Shown: positions 1 to 5,939, numbered from the stretch's first letter. The stretch: DNA of 8,221 nt from Gammaproteobacteria bacterium (GCA_012800475.1 JAAZJF010000322.1:1-8221); one strand, 5' to 3'. Notes: a model not told the origin generated them from the letters alone. Translations and numbers: made by a program.

Positions 1-1566
1 GTCAGTAATACGCATACCTACATGACCGTAAGCCTCAACCAACTTAACAAAGTCGGGCAATGACTCCATGTACGAATGGGAGTAACGGCTGTTATAAACC
101 ATATCCTGCCATTGGCGAACCATGCCCAGCGCACCGTTATTTAAGTTAATAATCTTAACGGGCAAGTCGTACTGCAAGCAGGTGGAAAGCTCTTGAATAT
201 TCATTTGAATACTGCCTTCACCGGTAACGCATGCAACATCATCATCAGGGAAGTTCAGCTTCACACCCATTGCCGCAGGGAACCCGAAGCCCATCGTGCC
301 CAAGCCACCTGAGTTAATCCAGCGGTTTGGTTTATTAAAACGATAGTACTGTGCAGCAAACATTTGGTGCTGACCTACATCCGAGGTCACAAACGCATCA
401 CCATGGGTTACATCGCACAAGGTTTCAATAACGGTTTGCGGCTTGATAATAGTGCCGTCACCGCTATCGTACGGGAACATTTTGCCGCTACCACGCCACT
501 CATCAATCTGCTTCCACCAGCTAGCAACAACATCAGGATTTGGCTGAGTGCCAATATCTTTTAATGCAGCCAGCATGTCATTTAAAACACTATCAACCGG
601 CCCAACAATAGGGATATCGGCTTTAATGGTTTTAGAAATAGATGCTGGATCAATGTCGATATGAATGATTTTTGCATTCGGGCAGAATTTTGCCGCACCG
701 TTGATCACGCGGTCATCAAAGCGCGCGCCAACAGCAATTAGTACGTCACAGTGATGCATGGCTAAGTTAGCGGTGTAACTACCGTGCATACCCAACATGC
801 CAACAAACTGACGATCCATACCCGGGTAGCAACCTAAACCCATCAGGGTATTGGTTACTGGTGCGTTTAACAGCTTGGCCATATCGGTCAATTGCTGTGA
901 AGCACCACCCAAAATCACACCACCACCGGCGTAAACCATAGGACGCTTGGCCGCCAGCAGCATTTCTGCAGCTTTACGAATCTGACCAGAATGACCGCGT
1001 GCAGCAGGCGCATAAGAGCGCAGTTTGGCTTTTTTCGGATAGCTGTATTCAAACTTATCAATGGGGTTAGTCATATCCTTAGGGACATCAATAACCACAG
1101 GGCCTGGACGGCCTGATTCAGCTAAGTAAAAAGCTTTTTTAACCACTTCAGGAATCTCTGAAGGGTGCTTAATAATAAAGCTGTGTTTCACAATGGGACG
1201 TGAGATGCCGATCATATCGGTCTCTTGGAACGCATCCGTACCGACCATATCGCTCGGCACTTGCCCAGAGATAACAACCATCGGGATGGAGTCCATAAAT
1301 GCAGTTGCAATACCTGTAACAGCATTCGTTGCGCCAGGACCTGAAGTCACTAGAACAACGCCGGCTTTACCGGTAGCGCGCGCATAGCCATCAGCCATAT
1401 GCGTAGCAGCCTGCTCATGACGCACTAAAATATGCGTTAAAGCAGGTTCTTTGAATAATGCATCATAGATATGCAGTACGGCACCACCTGGGTAGCCATA
1501 GATATATTGAACGCCCTCGTCGCGCAATGAGCGAACGAGCATTTCTGCGCCGGATAAAAGTTCCAC
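1..1566 (-). CDS. ilvI: Acetohydroxyacid (acetolactate) synthase large subunit, C-terminus cut by window edge
   Basis: This catalytic subunit makes 2-acetolactate from two pyruvates, or 2-aceto-2-hydroxybutyrate from pyruvate and 2-oxobutyrate, the first common step of valine, leucine and isoleucine synthesis in the cytoplasm. I translated 522 codons without interruption from a GTG at 1566-1564; about 50 residues are missing compared with the usual ~574. The start reads MELLSGAEMLVRSL, and an AGAGGTG Shine-Dalgarno (1578-1572) lies 7 nt upstream. Visible are the N-terminal thiamine-diphosphate domain with the catalytic Glu51 in RHEQAATHMADGYAR, the SGPGATN segment, the central FAD-binding domain, and the C-terminal diphosphate-binding motif GEGS (449-452) followed 24 residues later by NN (476-477). 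GEGS instead of the classical GDGS is, as far as I recall, usual in Pseudomonas and beta-proteobacterial homologues. The small subunit gene ilvH is expected just outside the window. An unusually long leader precedes it. Confidence 0.97.
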   Translation of the reverse strand, partial: MELLSGAEMLVRSLRDEGVQYIYGYPGGAVLHIYDALFKEPALTHILVRHEQAATHMADGYARATGKAGVVLVTSGPGATNAVTGIATAFMDSIPMVVISGQVPSDMVGTDAFQETDMIGISRPIVKHSFIIKHPSEIPEVVKKAFYLAESGRPGPVVIDVPKDMTNPIDKFEYSYPKKAKLRSYAPAARGHSGQIRKAAEMLLAAKRPMVYAGGGVILGGASQQLTDMAKLLNAPVTNTLMGLGCYPGMDRQFVGMLGMHGSYTANLAMHHCDVLIAVGARFDDRVINGAAKFCPNAKIIHIDIDPASISKTIKADIPIVGPVDSVLNDMLAALKDIGTQPNPDVVASWWKQIDEWRGSGKMFPYDSGDGTIIKPQTVIETLCDVTHGDAFVTSDVGQHQMFAAQYYRFNKPNRWINSGGLGTMGFGFPAAMGVKLNFPDDDVACVTGEGSIQMNIQELSTCLQYDLPVKIINLNNGALGMVRQWQDMVYNSRYSHSYMESLPDFVKLVEAYGHVGMRITD

Positions 1567-1594
1567 AGTAACACCTCTAAAACGCCAGAACACC

Positions 1595-1610
1595 GCCCTT
1601 CATCAAGGGC
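1595..1610 (-). repeat. Perfect tetraloop hairpin just upstream of the ilvI ribosome binding site
   Basis: In the ilvI direction the sequence reads GCCCTT-GATG-AAGGGC, a perfect 6-bp stem with a 4-nt loop. It ends 28 nt before the GTG start and about 16 nt before the Shine-Dalgarno. No T-run follows directly (the next bases are GGTGTTCTGG), so it is a poor intrinsic terminator. It could be a pausing, stability or translation-control hairpin. Confidence 0.5.
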
Positions 1611-1674
1611 AATCTGATTGTAGGTTGCTGTTGTTTGCAGCATGGGCGACGGTGATTGCCGACTACCCTGCCAC

Positions 1675-1776
1675 CTAAACTAAGCAGCATAGAGAAACCC
1701 GAATGTCTAAAGATTCCTCACCCAGCGCGAGGTAACGCGATACGGGTATAGCGGGCGGCACGGGTACGCACCTCAT
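1675..1776 (-). other. Candidate 33-codon leader ORF upstream of ilvI
   Basis: An ATG-started ORF of 33 codons ends in TAG, 108 nt before the ilvI start. Its peptide begins MRCVPVPPAIPVSRYL and ends in LCCLV. Twelve of 33 residues are Val, Leu or Ile (5 V, 5 L, 2 I), somewhat more than an average protein, but without the long consecutive run seen in classical ilv leader peptides such as IvbL. No convincing Shine-Dalgarno precedes the ATG. The ATG itself lies in a segment that can pair with 1807-1800. It is not a family I recognise and could be a chance ORF in a structured leader. Confidence 0.25.
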
Positions 1777-1792
1777 GAACTTATGCTATAAA

Positions 1793-1807
1793 CGCCTTTA
1801 TGAGGCG
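1793..1807 (-). repeat. Small hairpin in ilvI leader with an alternative pairing partner
   Basis: Read towards ilvI, CGCCT-CATAA-AGGCG forms a 5-bp stem followed by TTTATAG, a weak terminator-like arrangement. The left arm plus loop, CGCCTCAT (1807-1800), can instead pair over 8 positions, one of them G-U, with ATGAGGTG (1776-1769), which contains the start codon of the 33-codon ORF. The two structures exclude each other. No folding calculation was possible here. Confidence 0.35.
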
Positions 1808-1827
1808 AGCTTTACAGCTATTAATGA

Positions 1828-1856
1828 ATTGTTCGGATTCAGCAGCTCCAAGTCAA
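1828..1856 (-). promoter_or_regulatory. Candidate sigma70 promoter for ilvI
   Basis: TTGACT (1856-1851) matches the -35 consensus at 5 of 6 positions. It is followed after 17 nt by AACAAT (1833-1828), matching the -10 consensus at 4 of 6. Transcription would begin near 1821, giving a leader of roughly 255 nt before ilvI. It overlaps the nested hairpin at 1847-1887, so if the upstream TATAAA is the real -10 this match may be fortuitous. Confidence 0.3.
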
Positions 1857-1887
1857 GCCTTGCGAGACATTTCTCTCGTTTCTTGGA
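1847..1887 (-). repeat. Nested inverted repeat in the ilvI upstream region
   Basis: An outer 6-bp stem TCCAAG (1887-1882) / CTTGGA (1852-1847) encloses an inner perfect hairpin CGAGA-GAAATG-TCTCG (1878-1863, ilvI direction). Two concentric perfect stems in 41 nt suggest a folded RNA or DNA element. The outer left arm directly follows the Leu-Ile-Val codons of the short ORF at 1900-1853. Confidence 0.4.
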
Positions 1888-1900
1888 CTATTAGTTGCAT
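1853..1900 (-). other. Candidate 15-codon leader peptide with Leu-Ile-Val codons
   Basis: The ORF ATG...TGA encodes MQLIVQETREMSRKA. Codons 3-5 are CTA ATA GTC, that is Leu, Ile and Val in a row, exactly the three end products of the pathway served by ilvI. CTA and ATA are usually rare codons in this lineage. The GTC codon runs into the left arm of the nested hairpin at 1887-1847. No Shine-Dalgarno is visible. If the TATAAA at 1916-1911 is a -10 box, the transcript would start only a few nt before this ATG. Three residues are thin evidence and the ORF may be accidental. Confidence 0.2.
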
Positions 1901-1910
1901 ATGATAGAGA

Positions 1911-1916
1911 TTTATA
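1911..1916 (-). promoter_or_regulatory. Candidate -10 box (TATAAA) for a longer ilvI transcript
   Basis: TATAAA on the minus strand matches the sigma70 -10 consensus at 5 of 6. No good -35 lies at 16-18 nt; the best nearby is TTGTGG at 14 nt. Transcription would start near 1904 and give a leader of about 340 nt containing all hairpins listed here. Confidence 0.25.
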
Positions 1917-1925
1917 GCACCCAAG

Positions 1926-1946
1926 TGCAACCACAAGGTGGCTGCA
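1926..1946. repeat. 21-bp imperfect palindrome in the ilvI / DUF4124 intergenic region
   Basis: TGCA-a-CCAC-aag-GTGG-c-TGCA is symmetrical over 21 bp, with one mismatched pair and a 3-nt centre. It lies between the two divergent genes, just upstream of the possible TATAAA for ilvI and 76 bp before the DUF4124 start. The size and symmetry suit a dimeric DNA-binding regulator. A hairpin role is also possible, but TTTT follows only after TGATC on the plus strand, so it is not a good terminator. Confidence 0.4.
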
Positions 1947-1982
1947 TGATCTTTTAAGGTATATTTACAGAATAAATGCATT

Positions 1983-2015
1983 TTGAAATAGTTATTATTC
2001 TATAGATAATAAGGA
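1983..2015 (+). promoter_or_regulatory. Possible promoter elements and Shine-Dalgarno of the DUF4124 gene
   Basis: TTGAAA (1983-1988) and GATAAT (2005-2010) each match the sigma70 hexamers at 5 of 6 positions with 16-nt spacing. However, the predicted start near 2017 would lie downstream of the clear Shine-Dalgarno AAGGA (2011-2015), which has 7 nt to the ATG. Either the true promoter lies further upstream (TATATT at 1960-1965 is one weak option) or the match is due to local A+T richness. The Shine-Dalgarno is the firm part. Confidence 0.35.
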
Positions 2016-2022
2016 ATATTAC

Positions 2023-2472
2023 ATGCGTGGTGTATTACCGCTTGCTTGCTGTGTATTACTGCTTTGCACACCCTTATCTGCAGCACAAATTTACAAATGG
2101 GTTGACGCACAAGGTGTCACTCATTTTAGCTCTGAGCCTTCCGCTCAAGCCAAGTCAGAAAAAGTCAGTCCTAACGTTTTCCAACCTAAAGCTCCAGCAT
2201 CAACTCCAAGCATCTCAACGCAAAGCGCTCAAGAGACGATAAAAACGCAAGCCGAGATTGACCGTGATGTGCGCAAACAGGTTGCTAAAGAAAATGCAGA
2301 GCTCAAAAAATACTGTACTGAGCTGCGCTATAACCTAGCGCACTTAAAGAACAACCCCAGAATTTTAGCTGATGTGGATGGTAAACCTACGCGCCTCACT
2401 GAAGAAGACCGCCAAGCGCGTATTGCGGATATAGAGCAATCATTAAACGAGCGCTGCGCTACGGTAAAATAA
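2023..2472 (+). CDS. DUF4124 domain-containing exported protein
   Basis: A 149-residue protein of unknown function with a clear Sec signal peptide (residues 1-21, hydrophobic core LPLACCVLLLCTPL, likely cleavage after SAA at 21). The mature N-terminus QIYKWVDAQGVTHFSSEPSA is the DUF4124 signature, a short domain widespread in proteobacterial envelope proteins. A Pro/Ser/Thr-rich linker (about 48-70) follows, then a charged, probably coiled-coil or helical part (72-149) containing two cysteines (98 and 145). After export these two could form a disulfide. A good Shine-Dalgarno (AAGGA, 7 nt before the ATG) supports the start. It is transcribed divergently from ilvI and converges with the mrcB operon, a position matching PA4697 in P. 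aeruginosa as I remember it. The location should be periplasmic; no molecular role is known. Confidence 0.88.
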   Translation: MRGVLPLACCVLLLCTPLSAAQIYKWVDAQGVTHFSSEPSAQAKSEKVSPNVFQPKAPASTPSISTQSAQETIKTQAEIDRDVRKQVAKENAELKKYCTELRYNLAHLKNNPRILADVDGKPTRLTEEDRQARIADIEQSLNERCATVK

Positions 2473-2481
2473 TAGCGCAGC
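2453..2481. terminator. Inverted repeat between convergent genes, possible bidirectional terminator
   Basis: GCTGCGC (2453-2459) and GCGCAGC (2475-2481) form a perfect 7-bp G+C-rich stem with a 15-nt A+T-rich loop that contains the TAA stop of the DUF4124 gene. It ends 14 nt before the stop codon of the convergent yqcC-like gene. No strong T-run follows on either strand, so it may act as a weak or assisted terminator. Confidence 0.35.
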
Positions 2482-2494
2482 AGGCTCACTGGTT

Positions 2495-2830
2495 TTAATG
2501 CAGTACCTGTTGCGACATAATCATCGTATCTATGGCTTTTAAACAACGCTGCAACTGAGCAGTCAATGCTTGTTGTTCGCGGTACACCACTTCAGCCATC
2601 TCAAAGATTGCGCACTGACTCGGCAGTGGCTGCTCAGTTGAGACAATACTGTGCATGCGCGGTATAAAAACCCATTGCAGCCATTGTGCGAACTCTAAGG
2701 TGTCCACACAAAAAGGCTCTTGGCTTTGCAAAGCTTGCGCAGCAGGTGCCTGAGACTCCCACCAACTTAAGGCTCGCAACTCTTCTTCCAACTCAAGCAA
2801 TAGCTGTCTGACGCCTAACTTAACCTGCAT
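2495..2830 (-). CDS. yqcC: YqcC family (DUF446) protein
   Basis: A 111-residue soluble protein without signal peptide or membrane segment. Residues 39-70, including PFCVDTLEFAQWLQWVFIPRM and the EQPLP motif, match the conserved core of E. coli YqcC (PF...DTMEPLEWLQWVLIPRM...QPLP), and the length fits the ~110-residue family. Its biochemical role is not known. The start ATG overlaps the stop of the preceding lipoprotein gene (TAATG, one shared base). A GGTGA Shine-Dalgarno 7 nt upstream lies inside that gene, so translation is probably coupled. It is the last gene of an mrcB-lpoP-yqcC operon, and the same trio occurs in P. aeruginosa (PA4698 position). In E. coli yqcC is elsewhere, so the link to PBP1b is by neighbourhood only. 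Confidence 0.88.
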   Translation of the reverse strand: MQVKLGVRQLLLELEEELRALSWWESQAPAAQALQSQEPFCVDTLEFAQWLQWVFIPRMHSIVSTEQPLPSQCAIFEMAEVVYREQQALTAQLQRCLKAIDTMIMSQQVLH

Positions 2831-3495
2831 TACAAATTCACCCGAGCACGACGACGGGCCTCTTCTGCACCGGCTGTATTACCTTGCTGAGCACGCGCAC
2901 GCGCTACTAAATCCCACAGACCTGCTTGTAACGCAGACTGACCATTACTATAGCCTAAGCCGCGTTGCGCGAGTTGCTCTGCTTGACTCGCGTCACCTTG
3001 TGCCAAACGCACCTCAGCTAAACGGTATAACACTTGCGGCTCACGTGGAGCAATGCGTTGTGCACGCTCTAAACTGGATGCAGCGCCATTAAAGTCTCCG
3101 CCATTTTGCTGCTGCTTGGCAGTGGTCAGCAAAGCCAGTACAGGGCCTGATAACTGTTCGTCTGCGGCTAAGCGTGCTTGTCCACCAATAGGCATCGAGG
3201 GCGCTGATGTATTAGATTTTGATTGGCCTGAAGATGCATCATCATGATGAACTTGTATGCCGCTAATGGGCGTACTGGGTATCGCATAAGTTTGCACTAT
3301 GTCTTCATTTTTTTCTTCGACTGTTGCTGCGCTGCGCTCTGTTTGCTGCGTTGCGGATCCGGCATTTCTATCGCGCATCGCTCCAGGTGTGAGCGATCCG
3401 CCCCTTTCCACCACAGGTATATTATTGTGCTGAGAGCCAGCACAACCGGCCAATAGTGTTGCCAGTGCAATGGCAATAACTGCATGCTTACTCAC
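2830..3495 (-). CDS. lpoP: TPR outer-membrane lipoprotein, PBP1b activator LpoP
   Basis: The predicted lipoprotein (221 residues from the GTG at 3495) has a short basic start (MSKHAV), a hydrophobic stretch and a lipobox LLAGC with the lipidated Cys at residue 18. The following Ala argues against inner-membrane retention. A Pro/Ser/Thr/Gln-rich, probably disordered linker (about 25-110) leads to C-terminal tetratricopeptide-like helices (about 116-221) with A..LE.A....P..P...Y.LA.. spacing. In P. aeruginosa the TPR lipoprotein encoded next to ponB is LpoP, which stimulates PBP1b from the outer membrane; architecture and position agree, so I use that name. The GTG has GGGGA 6 nt upstream. An in-frame ATG at 3510 would add five residues but lacks a Shine-Dalgarno. 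Only 18 nt separate it from the mrcB stop, so the two should be co-transcribed. Confidence 0.85.
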   Translation of the reverse strand: MSKHAVIAIALATLLAGCAGSQHNNIPVVERGGSLTPGAMRDRNAGSATQQTERSAATVEEKNEDIVQTYAIPSTPISGIQVHHDDASSGQSKSNTSAPSMPIGGQARLAADEQLSGPVLALLTTAKQQQNGGDFNGAASSLERAQRIAPREPQVLYRLAEVRLAQGDASQAEQLAQRGLGYSNGQSALQAGLWDLVARARAQQGNTAGAEEARRRARVNL

Positions 3496-3513
3496 ATTAA
3501 TTCCCCACATATA

Positions 3514-5856
3514 TTAATTTAACCAACTGCGAATCCAGCTTTTCACCGACTCTACAGGCTCTTTAATAAGGTTTGCCTTATCGCAAGAATCTCCAGCTAT
3601 TGGCTCACTGCCACGAATATACGGCATTTGCACAGCACCAGGACACCCTTTTGCGCTGCCCAGCCCGGAGTAAGCATCCACCCAAGCCATGACAATATTT
3701 TCAGGTGGCGACATATTCAGTGAAGCGGGCTGCGCTTTCTGCATAAAATTGGCCCACACTTGTAAAGCGCCACTGGCACCGGTCAAAGATGTCTGGCCAT
3801 TATCATCACGCCCCATCCACACCACAGCCAATAAGTCTTGACCAAAGCCAGCAAACCAACTGTCACGCAGGTCATTACTCGTACCTGTTTTACCCGCTAA
3901 AGCGACTGAAGCAGGTATACGATTATACACCGAGCGCCCTGTCCCTTCTGTCATGACGCGACGCATCGCTTCTTGGGTTAGATACACGGCACCGGCATCA
4001 AAACGTTGCTCTATGCTGTAAGGGTAACGCCCTAAAGGCTCGCCATCTGCGGTTAAAACACTGCGAATAGCCCGCAACGGTGTATTAAAACCACCGTTAG
4101 CAAGGGTCTGATACATGCTTGTAACTTCGATCGGTGTTAGGTTTCCAGCACCCAAAAGTATCGCTGGGTAGGCCGGCCATTCACGGTCCACACCCAGCTT
4201 GCGCATTGTTTGCAAGACGCGTGGCACGCCCATTTCTAAACCTAGCTTAGCCGTTGATAAGTTATAAGATTGCGCCAGCCCTTGGTATAAAAACACCGTG
4301 CCATGCTCTTTACGATCATAGTTTTGTGGTGTCCACGCTTTGCCTTTACTGCTTTTCACCGTAAATGATGAGTCTTCAATATAGGTTGTTAAGGTGTACT
4401 GTTTAGGTTGCTCTAAGGCCGTGAGATACACTGCTGGCTTAACTAAAGAACCAATGGGGCGCACTGCATCTAAGGCTCGATTAAAGCCGGCATAGCGAGG
4501 TTGACGACTGCCCAACAAGGCCAGCACTTCACCTGACTCAGGACTTGTGACCAGCATGGCTGTTTCAATTTTATCAATATCTTTACGACCCGCCAATTGC
4601 TTATATGTTTGTGCCAAAGACTCTTCCGCCTTGCGCTGCACAATAGGGTCAAAGCTCGTAAAAATACGCAGACCTTCTTCAGTTAAATCTTCATCACGGT
4701 AATCTTCACGCAACTGACGTTTAACCAGATCTAAAAAGCCTGGGTAGGTTGTATTGGCTAAACTACCTTTCTTGGTAATCCCCAGCGGGCGCTGCTTCGC
4801 GGCGGCTGCTTGCTCTGCATCAACCATGCCTTGCTCTGCGAGTAAATCAATCACTAAGTTACGACGTTCAAGAGCGCGCTCAGGTTGGCGACGTGGATTG
4901 TAATACGACGGTCCCTTGACCATTCCCACCAACAACGCCACTTGATGCAGTTTTAACTCAGCTAACGGCTGACTAAAAAAGTACTGACTGGCCAAACCAA
5001 AACCATGCACAGCGCGCTGACCGTCTTGACCTAAAAACACCTCATTGAGATAGGCTTCTAAAATATCATCCTTGCTGTAGTGCAATTCAATCAACACTGA
5101 CATTAAGGCTTCAGTGACTTTACGCGTTAAAGTGCGCTCATTCGTGAGGAAAAAGTTTTTAACCAACTGCTGCGTGAGCGTACTGCCCCCTTGGCGTAAC
5201 GCGCCTGAGGATGTATTCACCCATAGCGCACGAGCAATCGACTTAGGCGACACTCCATGGTGCTGATAGAAATCACGGTCCTCAACTGCAATCAATGCTT
5301 GCGGCAACAGATCAGGCACTTGATCTAAGCGCACTAAAATGCGGTCTTCTTGGTGTGCAGGGTATAAGCCGCCGACTAACAAAGGTTCTAAGCGCGCCAC
5401 CGCTAAGGGTTGGCCATTGGTTTGCGTCAGACTCGCTATATTATTGGCAGAGAAACGTACACGTAACGCTTGGCCCGGCTCCACGCCTTCATAAAACTTA
5501 AAGCCCCGCGTATGCAAATCGACGGTGTTACCATTGACAGACACATCACCAGCACGGCCTATCGCGCGCTCATTGCGATAACCTAATGCATTGAGTTCTG
5601 TTATAAAGTCTTGTTTCGTGAGCTTTTGTCCAGCGAACAGCTCTAAAGGCCGCGCGTAAACTTTAGCCGGCACGGTCCAACGTTTTCCGGAAAATTTCTC
5701 TTGAACAATGGCGTCCAAGTACATCAACACACCCGCCAGCACAACCACAGCAACGATGGATACTTTTACCAACAAGCTCAACCAGCGGCTCGATTTTTTT
5801 GCTTTACGCGTACTTGCGGCCTTCTTAGTTGGCCGTGAGGTTCGTTTCTGAGTCAT
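3514..5856 (-). CDS. mrcB: Bifunctional penicillin-binding protein 1B (peptidoglycan glycosyltransferase/transpeptidase)
   Basis: This class A PBP (also called ponB) polymerises lipid II into glycan strands and cross-links them at the outer face of the inner membrane. The 780 residues are close to the P. aeruginosa enzyme. In order: a basic cytoplasmic tail (1-24), one membrane helix (about 25-48), a UB2H regulatory domain (about 60-150, KVYARPLELFAGQKLT), and a GT51 domain (about 165-340). GT51 carries catalytic Glu192 in VEDRDFYQHHG, GGSTLTQQ at 223-230 and Glu249 in RKVTE. The transpeptidase domain (about 430-700) has SxxK at Ser470-Lys473 (SLVK), SxN at Ser530-Asn532 (SYN) and KTGT at 656-659. 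All catalytic residues are present. A short C-terminal tail contains Cys738 and Cys758, which could pair. lpoP and yqcC follow in the same operon. A TATAAT lies only 7 nt before the ATG and no good Shine-Dalgarno is seen. Confidence 0.97.
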   Translation of the reverse strand: MTQKRTSRPTKKAASTRKAKKSSRWLSLLVKVSIVAVVVLAGVLMYLDAIVQEKFSGKRWTVPAKVYARPLELFAGQKLTKQDFITELNALGYRNERAIGRAGDVSVNGNTVDLHTRGFKFYEGVEPGQALRVRFSANNIASLTQTNGQPLAVARLEPLLVGGLYPAHQEDRILVRLDQVPDLLPQALIAVEDRDFYQHHGVSPKSIARALWVNTSSGALRQGGSTLTQQLVKNFFLTNERTLTRKVTEALMSVLIELHYSKDDILEAYLNEVFLGQDGQRAVHGFGLASQYFFSQPLAELKLHQVALLVGMVKGPSYYNPRRQPERALERRNLVIDLLAEQGMVDAEQAAAAKQRPLGITKKGSLANTTYPGFLDLVKRQLREDYRDEDLTEEGLRIFTSFDPIVQRKAEESLAQTYKQLAGRKDIDKIETAMLVTSPESGEVLALLGSRQPRYAGFNRALDAVRPIGSLVKPAVYLTALEQPKQYTLTTYIEDSSFTVKSSKGKAWTPQNYDRKEHGTVFLYQGLAQSYNLSTAKLGLEMGVPRVLQTMRKLGVDREWPAYPAILLGAGNLTPIEVTSMYQTLANGGFNTPLRAIRSVLTADGEPLGRYPYSIEQRFDAGAVYLTQEAMRRVMTEGTGRSVYNRIPASVALAGKTGTSNDLRDSWFAGFGQDLLAVVWMGRDDNGQTSLTGASGALQVWANFMQKAQPASLNMSPPENIVMAWVDAYSGLGSAKGCPGAVQMPYIRGSEPIAGDSCDKANLIKEPVESVKSWIRSWLN

Positions 5857-5863
5857 GCTGTTA

Positions 5864-5889
5864 ATTATACCTAGTCTGTTTCAGTTCAA
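5864..5889 (-). promoter_or_regulatory. Candidate mrcB operon promoter abutting the start codon
   Basis: A perfect TATAAT (5869-5864, minus strand) lies 7 nt from the mrcB ATG. TTGAAC (5889-5884) is a -35-like hexamer at a short 14-nt spacing, and TTTTGA at 16 nt is an alternative. Transcription from this box would start at or within about one nt of the ATG, implying a leaderless message. That agrees with the lack of a Shine-Dalgarno, but a promoter further upstream cannot be excluded. Confidence 0.4.
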
Positions 5890-5907
5890 AATGCATGTTG
5901 TTATAGT

Positions 5908-5935
5908 TTGCACTGCTGCTGACAGTTGCCATAAT
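5908..5935 (+). promoter_or_regulatory. Candidate promoter of the kinase fusion gene
   Basis: CATAAT (5930-5935) matches the -10 consensus at 5 of 6. TTGCAC (5908-5913) is a weak -35 (3 of 6) at 16-nt spacing. The predicted start near 5942 gives a leader of about 29 nt that includes the Shine-Dalgarno AAGGA (5960-5964). The -10 is embedded in a perfect palindrome (5927-5939). Confidence 0.4.
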
Positions 5936-5939
5936 GGCA
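5927..5939. promoter_or_regulatory. Perfect 13-bp palindrome over the -10 box, possible operator
   Basis: TGCCAT-A-ATGGCA is perfectly symmetrical around one base and covers the CATAAT -10 of the plus-strand promoter. A repressor bound here would block transcription of the downstream kinase gene. I do not recognise the motif as belonging to a specific regulator. Confidence 0.4.

Larger units (their letters stand above)
1567..1920 (-). promoter_or_regulatory. Long 5' leader / promoter region of ilvI
   Basis: More than 300 bp separate ilvI from any plausible upstream promoter, and no conserved protein gene fits here. Read in the ilvI direction the stretch holds a nested hairpin (1887-1847), a small hairpin (1807-1793), a 33-codon ORF (1776-1675) and a perfect tetraloop hairpin close to the ribosome binding site (1610-1595). 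The middle part (about 1680-1776) is visibly richer in G+C than its flanks. The layout resembles an untranslated regulatory leader such as an attenuator, but I see no hairpin followed directly by a run of T, so classical attenuation is not shown. Regulation by branched-chain amino acids is an inference from the downstream gene. Confidence 0.45.

Noticed and set aside
449..457. GEGS instead of GDGS in the acetohydroxyacid synthase cofactor motif as a possible defect (here at about 211-222 of the window)
   Set aside because: As I recall, Pseudomonas and beta-proteobacterial large subunits carry Glu here, and the spacing to NN is normal.
1437..1643. A 68-codon minus-strand frame across the ilvI start
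   Set aside because: It overlaps the ilvI N-terminus out of frame; the ilvI frame carries the conserved MELLSGAEMLVRSL start and a Shine-Dalgarno.
1912..1947. An 11-codon minus-strand ORF (MQPPCGCTWVL) upstream of ilvI
   Set aside because: It lies within the 21-bp palindrome, upstream of the candidate promoters, and has no ribosome binding site or enrichment in regulatory codons.
2027..2242. A 71-codon open frame overlapping the DUF4124 gene in another frame
   Set aside because: The overlapping frame has a signal peptide, the DUF4124 signature and a proper ribosome binding site; this one has none.
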